Source of the DNA: Lachnospiraceae bacterium
GTDB lineage: Bacteria > Bacillota > Clostridia > Lachnospirales > Lachnospiraceae
Length of the DNA: 64,000 nt
Assembly (NCBI GenBank): GCA_017625815.1
Contig: JAGAKD010000002.1
Location: 110,642-174,641, forward strand
Direction: 5' to 3'
Below, piece by piece: positions 49,277 through 56,979 of the stretch. How positions within the stretch are numbered: position 1 is the first letter of the stretch; every line of letters starts with the position of its first letter. Below the pieces are notes generated by a model. It saw only the letters and a program-made list of their open reading frames with translations, ran no database searches and was not told where the DNA came from. The translations under genes and the position numbers were made by a program.

Positions 49277-50448
49277 ATAATAGTAATCCTTTCTGCAAAC
49301 TTTTTCATAATAGCACGAGTAAAGAATTTAAGTCTTGGACCGTCCATATACTCGGTATCCGCTTCTAAAGTTCCATCTTCCTTGATATAAATGGTATACT
49401 CTCCAGCTCCCATATCCGGTGCTGCCCAAGAAATAATTACAGAAGTTATACCTTGCCATCTACCGGAAGTAACTTCAAGAATTTCTATATCCTGATATCT
49501 ATCAAGAACATCATATACATTATGTTTAGCTCCAAAGTTATCACAGTTCATAAGAAGAAGCAAGTTGCTAAACAATATTGGGCCAAAAAGCTCTCTATAT
49601 TTATTTATTGTCTCAGTCTTGCCACGAACTATGTCTCTAATGTGCATATGTTCACCAGCATAAAAAGCAATCTCCAAGTCATTGTATACATAGCCAGTTA
49701 AACCGGCACCCAAAATCCAAAGTGCCGAATAGTTTGCGTGGCAGTAGTAATGTCCCTGACCTTCTTCATCAATAGTCTGAGTATAAAGCTTTCCGACATC
49801 GTGATAAACACAAGCAGCAATTAAGTTATTATTCTCAATAGTGCTTCTGTCTTCCTGCTTTAATTCTTCAATCATACAATCATAAACATTCTGACAGTGA
49901 TTCCAAAGAGTAAACTTATGATGTTTATTTTTCTGATCAAACATTCTCATTCTGTCTGCAATATCATGCCAACGCTCCTTGTGATAAACAAGCTCTCCCA
50001 TCTCTGGAATTACTATCTCATCAAAACCTTCAAAAAGCATAGGAACCTCAAAACTTGCAGTCATTCTTCTAATAACTTCCTCACCAACAGTTCTGTCCCT
50101 TGCGGCATCACGCTCAATGCAAACATCAAAGAAAGTTGGAATAATATGACACTCTCTAAGAATATTCATATCCTTAAACTTTTCAAGGCAGCGTCTACGG
50201 CTCTTTCTGGTCATATTGGTAGCATCTATAATAGCAGTACAGTCCTGTTCAAGACACTTTCTAGCCTCTGCATACAAAGTCTTAAAAACGAGCTCATTTT
50301 GGCTCTGGTCATTGACATCGTGAAGAAGTCTTTCTCTGTATTCATCACTTGAAAAAACAAAAGCGTCTGCGTGAGTTCTTGCAAATTCCTTTGCGTATGT
50401 AGACTTTCCGCTTCCTGGAAGTCCAACTAATATAATTAACTTTGCCAT
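49273..50448 (-). CDS. Polynucleotide kinase-HD fusion (RNA end healing) (391 aa)
   Basis: The N-terminal kinase domain (about 1-165) has Walker A GLPGSGKST at residues 9-17, SSDEYR, DATNMTRKSRR and a lid-type ERDAARDRTVGEEV, as in T4 Pnkp-type 5'-kinases. The C-terminal domain (about 175-391) has HD-superfamily ligands (HHKFTLWNH, YHDVGK, HANYSALW). Fusion of a 5'-OH kinase with an HD 2',3'-phosphatase is known as HD-Pnk, usually with HD first; here the kinase is first. It would prepare broken RNA ends for ligation. ATG 50448 has AGGAGG 8 nt upstream. Confidence 0.75.
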   Translation of the reverse strand: MAKLIILVGLPGSGKSTYAKEFARTHADAFVFSSDEYRERLLHDVNDQSQNELVFKTLYAEARKCLEQDCTAIIDATNMTRKSRRRCLEKFKDMNILRECHIIPTFFDVCIERDAARDRTVGEEVIRRMTASFEVPMLFEGFDEIVIPEMGELVYHKERWHDIADRMRMFDQKNKHHKFTLWNHCQNVYDCMIEELKQEDRSTIENNNLIAACVYHDVGKLYTQTIDEEGQGHYYCHANYSALWILGAGLTGYVYNDLEIAFYAGEHMHIRDIVRGKTETINKYRELFGPILFSNLLLLMNCDNFGAKHNVYDVLDRYQDIEILEVTSGRWQGITSVIISWAAPDMGAGEYTIYIKEDGTLEADTEYMDGPRLKFFTRAIMKKFAERITII

Positions 50449-50471
50449 AATAAGCCTCCTAAAATTTACTA

Positions 50472-50513
50472 TTTTATTATACAATAAAAGGTGAGCTAAT
50501 TTAGCCCACCTTT
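50472..50513 (-). promoter_or_regulatory. Terminator followed by promoter
   Basis: Hairpin AAAGGTG/CACCTTT (with inner GCTAA/TTAGC) at 50487-50513 ends the upstream operon. TTTATTGTATAATAAAAT on the minus strand (50472-50489) directly follows as promoter for the kinase-HD gene. The GCTAAATTA here belongs to the terminator palindrome, not to a late promoter. Confidence 0.6.
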
Positions 50514-50518
50514 TGAAA

Positions 50519-50821
50519 TTAAAATCCTATTTTTGTCATAAGACACGAGTCATCAAGAAGCTTTTCAATAGTTTTAATAATTTTAACTTCTTCTACAGCT
50601 TCTTTTTCTGCTAGTCTAATCTCATGATTCTCATTGATAAGAAGCAAGATATTTGCCACAGCTTCAAGAGCAAGGTCCTTATTCTTTAAGTTTCTATCAA
50701 GCCACTGACCTGGCGTCAAGTTTGGGTGTTTAGAGTAATCATCTTTTACATAACGAGTAATAGATGTCATATTTTCTCTTAATGCTGGTAAAAGTTTTAC
50801 AAGTGCTTCATTTGGTTTCAT
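50519..50821 (-). CDS. Hypothetical protein (100 aa)
   Basis: Helical protein with KPNEALVKLLPALRENMTSITRYVKDDYSKHPNLTPGQWLDRNLKNKDLALEAVANILLLI in parts. GGGAGGG lies 7 nt before ATG 50821; an alternative start 27 nt upstream lacks support. Last gene before the terminator. Unrecognised. Confidence 0.6.
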   Translation of the reverse strand: MKPNEALVKLLPALRENMTSITRYVKDDYSKHPNLTPGQWLDRNLKNKDLALEAVANILLLINENHEIRLAEKEAVEEVKIIKTIEKLLDDSCLMTKIGF

Positions 50822-50822
50822 A

Positions 50823-51002
50823 TTAACCCTCCCGGTATTCATTATCAATTACTATAAGATTATCAAGTGATACTTTTAAAATCTTACCTGAGTTTGCTTC
50901 AACTACATATGCCCAACCCTTAACTTGGTCTCCTGGTAGTAGCTGAATAATTTTTACAAGTCTCTCTTGTTCTTGATATTTATATATTGCTGCAATATTC
51001 AT
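50823..51002 (-). CDS. Small hypothetical protein (59 aa)
   Basis: An uninterrupted small frame from ATG 51002 encodes MNIAAIYKYQEQERLVK... and then LLPGDQVKGWAYVVE and KVSLDNLIVIDNEYREG. L-x-x-GDQVKGWAYV has the look of a small beta-barrel. It fills the gap between two real genes with only a few bases on each side, and its stop overlaps the next start region, so it is likely expressed. Confidence 0.55.
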   Translation of the reverse strand: MNIAAIYKYQEQERLVKIIQLLPGDQVKGWAYVVEANSGKILKVSLDNLIVIDNEYREG

Positions 51003-51013
51003 TTATTAGTCTC

Positions 51014-51466
51014 CTAAAAGAATTCTTCATCTGCTTTTGCTTTTACTCTTTGATTTTCATCCCAAATAAGTCGTTGTCTACTAAATTCAAAATTAGCATC
51101 TTGCTTATCAAAATAATAGTCTTTGCCAATTTGTGCAAGTGTAAACGTGTCTTGATAACTGTGCGGGAAAGTTGCTCTGATAGAATAACTCTTATCAGCC
51201 TTCTGAGTAATCATTGATACTCTACCTTCCACAAATTCTGGTGGAATTCTACTAGTTCCGCCCCAGGTGCAGTAAACTGGCTGACCAATAAAACAAGGTG
51301 GAATAAGTCCTTCTTCCATCATTGTCTGAACATGTCTTACTTGGTCGCACATTCTATCTTGGAAAATACAATCAAAACATTCTTCAGTTGTATATGAAGT
51401 TGGGTTTTTATGACAACCCTTGACTGCATAATGACTAATTGCTAATCTATTTTTCTTCAATTCCAT
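51014..51466 (-). CDS. Cysteine-rich hypothetical protein (150 aa)
   Basis: N-terminal half carries several cysteines (KGCHKNPTSYTTEECFDCIFQDRMC), a likely zinc site. The second half (GQPVYCTWGGTSRIPPEFVEGRVSMIT...) resembles a small beta domain of RNA/protein-binding type. TAATG-type junction with the upstream Cys-rich gene. Function unknown. Confidence 0.6.
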   Translation of the reverse strand: MELKKNRLAISHYAVKGCHKNPTSYTTEECFDCIFQDRMCDQVRHVQTMMEEGLIPPCFIGQPVYCTWGGTSRIPPEFVEGRVSMITQKADKSYSIRATFPHSYQDTFTLAQIGKDYYFDKQDANFEFSRQRLIWDENQRVKAKADEEFF

Positions 51467-51849
51467 TATTTATCCTCATCATCGTATTTATCACAGTCTC
51501 TGCAGTCAGCACAAGTGCCATCCCAACAAGCAGCGTCTAGTGGTGTCATTTCACCGAATAAACTTTTATACCATCTTGGGTAAGTTTCTTTTATATAAGC
51601 AGGGTCATAAATACAATCTATACAGCCATATTTACAGGTTGGTTTGTAATAAATATTCTTAAATTGATCAGGACCCTCATCCATACGAATTGTTCTTGAA
51701 AGTTTTTCGTCTGCTTCCATTGAAGCTTCTTGGGCCTCATAAAGCTGCTTAACAAGTGCTTCAACTGCTTCAAATGCCTTTGGATCAGTAGTCTTAAAAT
51801 CGAGTCTATACTCGCCTCTGGCAGATATATGTGTACTATAATTTACCAT
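51466..51849 (-). CDS. Cysteine-rich hypothetical protein (127 aa)
   Basis: Helical N-terminal half (FKTTDPKAFEAVEALVKQLYEAQEASMEADEKL in parts). The C-terminal half contains KYGCIDCIYDPAY and CWDGTCADCRDCDKYD, clustered cysteines suggesting zinc binding. One base overlaps the following gene. Unrecognised. Confidence 0.6.
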   Translation of the reverse strand: MVNYSTHISARGEYRLDFKTTDPKAFEAVEALVKQLYEAQEASMEADEKLSRTIRMDEGPDQFKNIYYKPTCKYGCIDCIYDPAYIKETYPRWYKSLFGEMTPLDAACWDGTCADCRDCDKYDDEDK

Positions 51850-51858
51850 TTAAACTCC

Positions 51859-52218
51859 TTAACAAGCCCAAGCATTTAACATACATGCTCTAAAGCCATT
51901 TAATACTTGCTCTATAACATCTACAGATGCACTACTTGCATTTGTAAAGTCTAATATGAAGCTATTCCAAATGATTGTTGTCCTACCATTTTTTACAGCA
52001 TTCATACACTCTGTAAAGTTAGCTAATTCATCCATATTTTGTATTTCAACGACTACTACTTTGCCAGTAAGAGCTACTTTACCGGTTTCTAAATCATCTA
52101 GAGCTAAATTACCTACAACTTGAGGCTTGTTTATTTCTCTAAATCTTAAACCCCTACATGTATAATCGACTAAAATATCGCCATAACCAAATTGTACAAT
52201 ATAATCATTAATAATCAT
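51859..52218 (-). CDS. Hypothetical protein (119 aa)
   Basis: Alternating strands and helices (VALTGKVVVVEIQNMDELANFTECMNAVKNGRTTIIWNSFILDF in parts, then SSASVDVIEQVLNGF) give a possible alpha/beta fold resembling STAS-like domains, but the match is weak. Overlaps the next small gene by 4 nt. Confidence 0.55.
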   Translation of the reverse strand: MIINDYIVQFGYGDILVDYTCRGLRFREINKPQVVGNLALDDLETGKVALTGKVVVVEIQNMDELANFTECMNAVKNGRTTIIWNSFILDFTNASSASVDVIEQVLNGFRACMLNAWAC

Positions 52219-52445
52219 TTAATTATCGCTCCTTCTTGTGGAATTACTTTAGCCAATCTACAAATTGCTTTAAGTTTACCTGTAGATAACTCAACAGCAA
52301 AATCCTCATTTGGTGAGAAGATTTCTGTCTTGGGGTGCTGATAATCAGTCTTCAACCAAACTGAATTCTCAGATATAAAAGTATCACCTGGATTTAATTC
52401 ACCAAAATATACAAGTTCAGGTTTACATTGCTTGGGTAGGTTCAT
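52215..52445 (-). CDS. Small protein of the LxxGDxF family (76 aa)
   Basis: YFGELNPGDTFISENSVWLKTDYQHPKTEIFSPNEDFAVELSTGK matches the L-x-x-GD-x-F-x-x-x-x-x-W-x-K ... A-x-x-L-x-x-G layout of three other genes in this window. Overlaps the end of the HNH gene by 23 nt. Function unknown. Confidence 0.6.
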   Translation of the reverse strand: MNLPKQCKPELVYFGELNPGDTFISENSVWLKTDYQHPKTEIFSPNEDFAVELSTGKLKAICRLAKVIPQEGAIIK

Positions 52446-53127
52446 CTGTAGTTGCTCCTTCTAGCATAATTTCTTCGAGTGATTTGCCACCAATAATTCT
52501 CTTCTCAATAGTCCAAAGTCTATTACAAAGCACAGACTTAGTGTTAATAGCGTTCATTAAATCAAGAGTAGCTTGAACAGCTTTTCTAACGCAAGTTTGC
52601 TTAATTTTCTTATTCTTTTTGTCTAATCCAATACCTCTAATAACCATACAAAGCTTGTATGCAGCATCTTCAATAGATCTGTAATAAGTTTCTTTACCGC
52701 TTTGAATTTCAGTTGCAACAACTACGTCAAGCTCAAGATCCTCTTGTGGTGTACTTCTCTTCAACTCATTACAAGTCTTACACATAGTTTGAAGATTTTC
52801 AACGCAATCTTCTCCACCAAGTGACTTAGGAAGAATATGATCCTTAGTCATCAAAGTTCCATCTTCGGCATAAAGATTAAAGTGTCTTCTTTTTGTACTT
52901 TCTGGGTCTACTCCACGCTCCACATCGAGTTTAAAATGCGTTCCTTGCTTACCACAGCAAACGCAGGTTGTACCCTTTTGGTAGAAAGTTGCATATCTAA
53001 GTGATTGGTGTTTTACAAGATATCCATCAACTTCTATACTTCCTCTTGTGCCATGCTTAACTCTCTGAACTTTAAGGTTTTCCTCACCAAGCATATCAAA
53101 AACTTCTTGAATTCCGTATCTTTTCAT
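52423..53127 (-). CDS. HNH endonuclease (234 aa)
   Basis: TTCVCCGKQGTHFKLDVE (CxxC) followed by MTKDHILPKSLGGEDCVENLQTMCKTCNELKRS (second CxxC) is a zinc-stabilised HNH/McrA-type nuclease core (residues about 55-125). The flanking regions (QEVFDMLGEENLKVQRV at the start, a helical C-terminal third) are not known DNA-binding repeats. It lies inside an ordinary early operon rather than having its own promoter, so it may be a functional phage nuclease rather than a recent homing insertion. Confidence 0.8.
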   Translation of the reverse strand: MKRYGIQEVFDMLGEENLKVQRVKHGTRGSIEVDGYLVKHQSLRYATFYQKGTTCVCCGKQGTHFKLDVERGVDPESTKRRHFNLYAEDGTLMTKDHILPKSLGGEDCVENLQTMCKTCNELKRSTPQEDLELDVVVATEIQSGKETYYRSIEDAAYKLCMVIRGIGLDKKNKKIKQTCVRKAVQATLDLMNAINTKSVLCNRLWTIEKRIIGGKSLEEIMLEGATTDEPTQAM

Positions 53128-53156
53128 TTCTCTTATCTCCTATTTGTATCATTTAA

Positions 53157-53567
53157 TTATATTTCTAAAGTTATTTTACTTACTTCCCAGATGTGTCCAT
53201 CATTGTAATAAGTCGCACCACCGTGTACACCATTTGGATTTACACCAACTGGGCATAAAATTGAAGCAAGCGCATTTTTATTAAGACAATAGATTCTCAT
53301 TTCTTTATGTTGAACCTTGACTTGATAAGCATTAAAAACAAGCTTTTCAAGGTAAGTTTCACGAGCAAGCAAACGTCTAAACCAGAATAAAGTATCTTCT
53401 GTAAGTATACCACTTTTAAAAATCGCAACTACTTCTGCAAACTCTTCTAAAGTCATATTTTTTGTAAATTCTTGATAAAAGCCTTTAATAAAAGTGTCTA
53501 TATCAGTCTCAAAACCTACTTGAATACCAGTCTTTTTGTGAAATGCCATTCCTCTTAAATTAACCAT
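53157..53567 (-). CDS. Hypothetical protein (136 aa)
   Basis: Unrecognised helical protein (GFETDIDTFIKGFYQEFTKNMTLEEFAEVVAIFKSGI in parts) with ANVHGGATYYNDGHIWEVSKITLEI-like C-terminal end. GGAGG before ATG 53567. First gene after promoter 53597-53614. No motif. Confidence 0.6.
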   Translation of the reverse strand: MVNLRGMAFHKKTGIQVGFETDIDTFIKGFYQEFTKNMTLEEFAEVVAIFKSGILTEDTLFWFRRLLARETYLEKLVFNAYQVKVQHKEMRIYCLNKNALASILCPVGVNPNGVHGGATYYNDGHIWEVSKITLEI

Positions 53568-53596
53568 AAAGCCTCCATTAAATTATTTGTTCTTGT

Positions 53597-53640
53597 AATA
53601 TATTATACGATAAAAAAGAAGCCCATTTCGAGCTTCTTTT
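53597..53640 (-). promoter_or_regulatory. Terminator followed by early/middle promoter
   Basis: Hairpin GAAGC/GCTTC with A/T flanks (53613-53640) ends the radical SAM operon. TTTTATCGTATAATATATTA at 53597-53614 is a match to the promoter motif for the next operon. Confidence 0.6.
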
Positions 53641-53643
53641 AAT

Positions 53644-54549
53644 TTATTTTAAAGATTTATACATTTCTTCTATAGTTGGAAGCAAATCAAAGCGTTCAAT
53701 ACTACAACTATTCTTTGCATACTTTCTTTCTACCATATCAACATACATTGAAGCAGAAGTAAAGCCATCACCTATACCGTCGTCACCCATATAAAACTCA
53801 TTCCACTCATCTTCTTCCATAAGTCTCTTTGGGTCAAGTTGTTCAATAGCAAGGTTATCAAAGCTTAATACCTTAAACCAATTTTCTTCAACCATTTGGG
53901 GAAGTGTTTGATACATACGAGTCTTTCTCATTTCAATAAGCAAGCCTTCTTGGTCATAGAGCGCTTCGCCACGTCTGAACACTTTGTAGCCTAAAATAAG
54001 AACTTTTAAATCCTTATCTTTAAGTTTATGAAGCTGTTCAAGAGATACCAAACCATTGATTATATGTATTACTGCATTTGGAATAGTTTTAACCTTAGCA
54101 ATGAATTCGTCGGTAGGATTTCCCAAAGAAATTCCAAGGCCATAAATAAGCTTTTCATTAACAAGCTGCTTAATTAAGTCATAATGCTTTAGAAAGTGAG
54201 TTTGATTTACTGTCATACTTGGAATGAATTCTCTTTCTTTACATCTTTGAAGAAATTCATACAAGTCAGGATGAGAAAGTGGATTTCCACCACCAAGTGC
54301 AAGCTCGGTATAAGGATGAAGTCTATCAAGAAAACTTGGTCCTAAAATATCTGCGTGCTTACCTTCAGTTGTAGAGTTTTCGTGACACATTGGACATCCC
54401 ATATCACAGTAATTTGTAATCTTAATGTCCATAGATTCGACGGTATCAGCCTCGAAAAAGTCTAAATCGTTCTCTCTTATCTTTGTGCCGGTTAAAGTAT
54501 CAAGTGTTACAGTATAATTTCCGTTTTGGTATCTAACAAATCTTTTCAT
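53644..54549 (-). CDS. Radical SAM protein (301 aa)
   Basis: KITNYCDMGCPMCHENS (C48, C52, C55) is the CxxxCxxC cluster-binding motif. Then ELALGGGNPLSHPDLYEFL matches the GGG/GGE SAM-binding region, followed by a TIM-barrel-like rest. Substrate unknown. The next gene downstream starts 10 nt away and carries a conserved N-terminal TFETNSSSTHSL segment, also found two genes further on, so peptide modification is conceivable. It lacks the long CX14C spacing of QueE. Promoter for the following operon lies just beyond its terminator. Confidence 0.75.
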   Translation of the reverse strand: MKRFVRYQNGNYTVTLDTLTGTKIRENDLDFFEADTVESMDIKITNYCDMGCPMCHENSTTEGKHADILGPSFLDRLHPYTELALGGGNPLSHPDLYEFLQRCKEREFIPSMTVNQTHFLKHYDLIKQLVNEKLIYGLGISLGNPTDEFIAKVKTIPNAVIHIINGLVSLEQLHKLKDKDLKVLILGYKVFRRGEALYDQEGLLIEMRKTRMYQTLPQMVEENWFKVLSFDNLAIEQLDPKRLMEEDEWNEFYMGDDGIGDGFTSASMYVDMVERKYAKNSCSIERFDLLPTIEEMYKSLK

Positions 54550-54558
54550 TCTTACCTC

Positions 54559-54978
54559 TTAGCAGTCGTATCCATAATAACCAAAGGCAACTACTTCGTC
54601 ACCATTCTTAGTCTTATAAGTTCTCTCAAAGCTTTCATAACAATCATGACGTCCCCAGTATTCATCGTAGGTATAGTATTCGAGCTCGCCGAGATATTCA
54701 TCTACACTATTAAAACTCATAAATGCGTAGTCATCTCCGGTCTCTTGATACTCATGCCACTTTGCCGGGTCAAAATCTGGCTGACAAACTATATCATTAC
54801 AATGATACTTTGATTTCTTAAGTTCCTCAATTACCTCATCATAAGTAAGAAATCTTGAGTTGTCATCAAAATAAAGCTTGCCTTCCTTCCACTCAGTAAA
54901 GTCTGACTTATCGACCATAGTCAATGAGTGGGTAGAACTTGAATTTGTTTCAAAAGTGTCTCTTCTAATTTGAATCAT
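54559..54978 (-). CDS. TFETNSSS-motif protein 1 (139 aa)
   Basis: Begins MIQIRRDTFETNSSSTHSLTM. The second copy at 55391 begins MRQIRQGTFETNSSSSHSLVL, so the N-terminal 18 residues are strongly conserved while the rest (Asp/Tyr-rich, ending FGYYGYDC) is not. Such TFETNSSS-x-HS starts occur in several phage proteins of unknown function. It is 10 nt downstream-adjacent to the radical SAM gene and one base from a membrane-protein gene. Confidence 0.65.
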   Translation of the reverse strand: MIQIRRDTFETNSSSTHSLTMVDKSDFTEWKEGKLYFDDNSRFLTYDEVIEELKKSKYHCNDIVCQPDFDPAKWHEYQETGDDYAFMSFNSVDEYLGELEYYTYDEYWGRHDCYESFERTYKTKNGDEVVAFGYYGYDC

Positions 54979-55391
54979 TAGTTAGTTCCTCCAATAATAA
55001 TAGGTTCAAGGTTTTGAACACTGTCATCTATATACCAATACCACCAACGAGTAGCATCATATTTAGCATTTGCTAGTTCTTCATTCTTGTGTATTGCTTC
55101 TTTAATTAGGTCTGGATTATCTTTTATAATAGATTCATAATCGCCATAAACACTCATAGCTTGCTCATAATTTGCCTTAGTTGTTTCCCAAGTTCCCATG
55201 AGGTGGTCATAATGCAAAATATCAGTAACTAATCCAATACCAGCACAAATACCTATAATAACAAAGAAAATAATTATCCAAAAAATAATCTTTGCACCTC
55301 GAGACCATCTCCAGTCAAACTCAAAGCCAAAGTGTCCAACAGCAAAGAATATAAGAAAAGGAATAAATCCTACAAAAAGTCCGATAAACAT
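54978..55391 (-). CDS. Membrane protein (137 aa)
   Basis: Two or three transmembrane segments in the first 60 residues (FIGLFVGFIPFLIFFAVGHFGF; IIFWIIIFFVIIGICAGIGLV) and a soluble C-terminal part (YEQAMSVYGDYESIIKDNPDLIKEAIHKNEEL in parts). One-base overlaps with both TFETNSSS genes. It may localise or export those proteins; unproven. Confidence 0.65.
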   Translation of the reverse strand: MFIGLFVGFIPFLIFFAVGHFGFEFDWRWSRGAKIIFWIIIFFVIIGICAGIGLVTDILHYDHLMGTWETTKANYEQAMSVYGDYESIIKDNPDLIKEAIHKNEELANAKYDATRWWYWYIDDSVQNLEPIIIGGTN

Positions 55392-56035
55392 TAGTCTTCA
55401 CCTTCTTTCTTATAAGTTTCTAAGATTTCTTCTGTAACGTCAATATCTTCATCTTGGTCTTCTTCCCACCATTCCTTTTCAGGAATAGTAGTAAAGTTTT
55501 CAGTATTAAGAACACCAAGACGTTTCATATCAGACCAGATACAATACTCGTCGCCATCACAGATAACAATAATATTTTTATTTGTAAGAAATTCAAGTAA
55601 ACTAATGTTTGCTTTCTTAAGCCAGCTGGCTAAGCAGTGGTCATCAGTACCAATATAACCATCTCTGCGCTTACGTTTTGACAAGCCCTTCCACTGTGGA
55701 ATAAGCTTTCTAACCTCACGGTCTACTTTATAATACTCAGCCCAAATTGGACGATAACCTCTCTTATTCTTTCTACTCTCTGGCGCCATTCTGTGTGGTG
55801 CACAAGCATAAGCATATCTAAGCTTATCTCTAAAAGTATAAAGAACTTGGAAAGGTGACCTACCAAAATACATATCGTCATAAGGATTAAAGTAGCCGTC
55901 GTCATATTTACAACTATATCTTACTTCTTCCCAAGCCTCACTTGCTGAGTAATGCTTTGTATCACCCTTCATAAGTACAAGACTATGTGAAGAGCTTGAG
56001 TTTGTTTCAAATGTTCCTTGTCTTATTTGTCTCAT
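55391..56035 (-). CDS. TFETNSSS-motif protein 2 (214 aa)
   Basis: N-terminus RQIRQGTFETNSSSSHSLVLM matches copy 1. The remainder contains GYRPIWAEYYKVDREVRKL, a helical block (WLKKANISLLEFLTNKNIIVIC) and an acidic C-terminus. Overlaps the downstream membrane-protein gene by one base. The long, non-homologous remainder suggests the shared N-terminal segment is the functional common element. Confidence 0.65.
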   Translation of the reverse strand: MRQIRQGTFETNSSSSHSLVLMKGDTKHYSASEAWEEVRYSCKYDDGYFNPYDDMYFGRSPFQVLYTFRDKLRYAYACAPHRMAPESRKNKRGYRPIWAEYYKVDREVRKLIPQWKGLSKRKRRDGYIGTDDHCLASWLKKANISLLEFLTNKNIIVICDGDEYCIWSDMKRLGVLNTENFTTIPEKEWWEEDQDEDIDVTEEILETYKKEGED

Positions 56036-56037
56036 AA

Positions 56038-56223
56038 TTAACCTCGTCTTAATAATTCTGCGGTGCTCTCAAAAAGAGCAGCTATATCAGCATTTTTATT
56101 TCTGAGTGCTCCTACTTCTCCCCGTAAATCTGAAATTGTTTTATCTGTCTCTGATATATATTGAGTAAGAGCCCCAATAAAAACCTCTGCTGATTCTAAT
56201 AATCTTTCTTTAGTTTCATTCAT
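56038..56223 (-). CDS. Small coiled-coil protein (61 aa)
   Basis: Residues 1-55 form a continuous helix (ERLLESAEVFIGALTQYISETDKTISDLRGEVGALRNKNADI in parts) with a heptad pattern. ATG 56223 follows AGAGG; a longer frame overlaps the upstream gene. It ends 2 nt before the TFETNSSS gene 2 start. Function unknown. Confidence 0.6.
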   Translation of the reverse strand: MNETKERLLESAEVFIGALTQYISETDKTISDLRGEVGALRNKNADIAALFESTAELLRRG

Positions 56224-56605
56224 CTGAAGCCTCTTTCGGCTCATTTGCATTAAGCTTCTTTATAATATCTTTACAATAAGCCATCATTTTCTTAATGTTT
56301 ATGTAATTATCATTTCTAATTTCTGGCTGATAGTAATAATCACCAGACTCGCTTGGTGGTGGTGCACAGTAGCCTTCATACTTACTAACAGCAGTAAAAG
56401 CTTCAACTTCTTGCTTATTTTTTAGTCTAACAAAGAAAGTCTCGTCAATATCATCTGTGGGCAAGCCTGTATTATCAAGCTTTACTATCTGGTCTACTAT
56501 ATCAAGCTTTTCTTGCCAAGCAATCGCCTCTGCCTCATTTATAAAGTCGTCGCGACCATCAGTGGCTTCATATGAGTAAATAGGAATTTTCTTAATTTCT
56601 CTCAT
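56216..56605 (-). CDS. Hypothetical protein (129 aa)
   Basis: Alpha/beta protein (REIKKIPIYSYEATDGRDDFINEAEAIAWQEKL in parts), with a tyrosine-rich central loop (CAPPPSESGDYYYQPEIR). GGAGG before ATG 56605. Overlaps the next small gene by 8 nt. Unrecognised. Confidence 0.6.
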   Translation of the reverse strand: MREIKKIPIYSYEATDGRDDFINEAEAIAWQEKLDIVDQIVKLDNTGLPTDDIDETFFVRLKNKQEVEAFTAVSKYEGYCAPPPSESGDYYYQPEIRNDNYINIKKMMAYCKDIIKKLNANEPKEASDE

Positions 56606-56607
56606 AT

Positions 56608-56979
56608 TTAGCCTCCATAAGCTGTAAGCAATTCGGCAATCTCTTCTCTTACTAGCCACTTCTCTGCAAATATACCATAACGCTCAATAGCTTGCTGCCA
56701 TTCTACCAAATTTGCTATAGCAACATCATTTGTTGGGTCAATCTCAAGAATTGCTGTTATGTCAGCTATTCTCTGTGCACTATCAATTGGAATTACAAGA
56801 GCAAGCAATCCGAATACTAAAGCAAGCACACCGCAGATTGCAATTACCAGTATAGCCCAGTAATTTGCCACATAGCAATGATGCTTCTTGATAGTCTTAC
56901 GCTCAATAATTAAATCAATACCTAAACAAATTGCTGCGATACCAACACAGCACATAAATAAAATCAACCAACCTGTCAT
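56608..56979 (-). CDS. Membrane protein (123 aa)
   Basis: Transmembrane segments at residues about 3-25 and 42-72 (WLILFMCCVGIAAICLGIDLII; WAILVIAICGVLALVFGLLALVIPI), then a soluble helical end. One-base overlap with the following 134-residue gene. Function unknown. Confidence 0.65.
   Translation of the reverse strand: MTGWLILFMCCVGIAAICLGIDLIIERKTIKKHHCYVANYWAILVIAICGVLALVFGLLALVIPIDSAQRIADITAILEIDPTNDVAIANLVEWQQAIERYGIFAEKWLVREEIAELLTAYGG

Noticed and set aside
50487-50513. Late promoter at GCTAAATTA in the 50.5-kb gap
   Set aside because: That GCTAAATTA is part of the terminator palindrome and lacks the following TAYGATG; the real promoter there is the early/middle type.
53644-54549. QueE-type radical SAM enzyme for 7-deazaguanine synthesis
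   Set aside because: QueE-type enzymes have a long CX14CX2C spacing; here the motif is CX3CX2C and no queuosine-pathway neighbours (QueC, QueD, FolE) are in the window.
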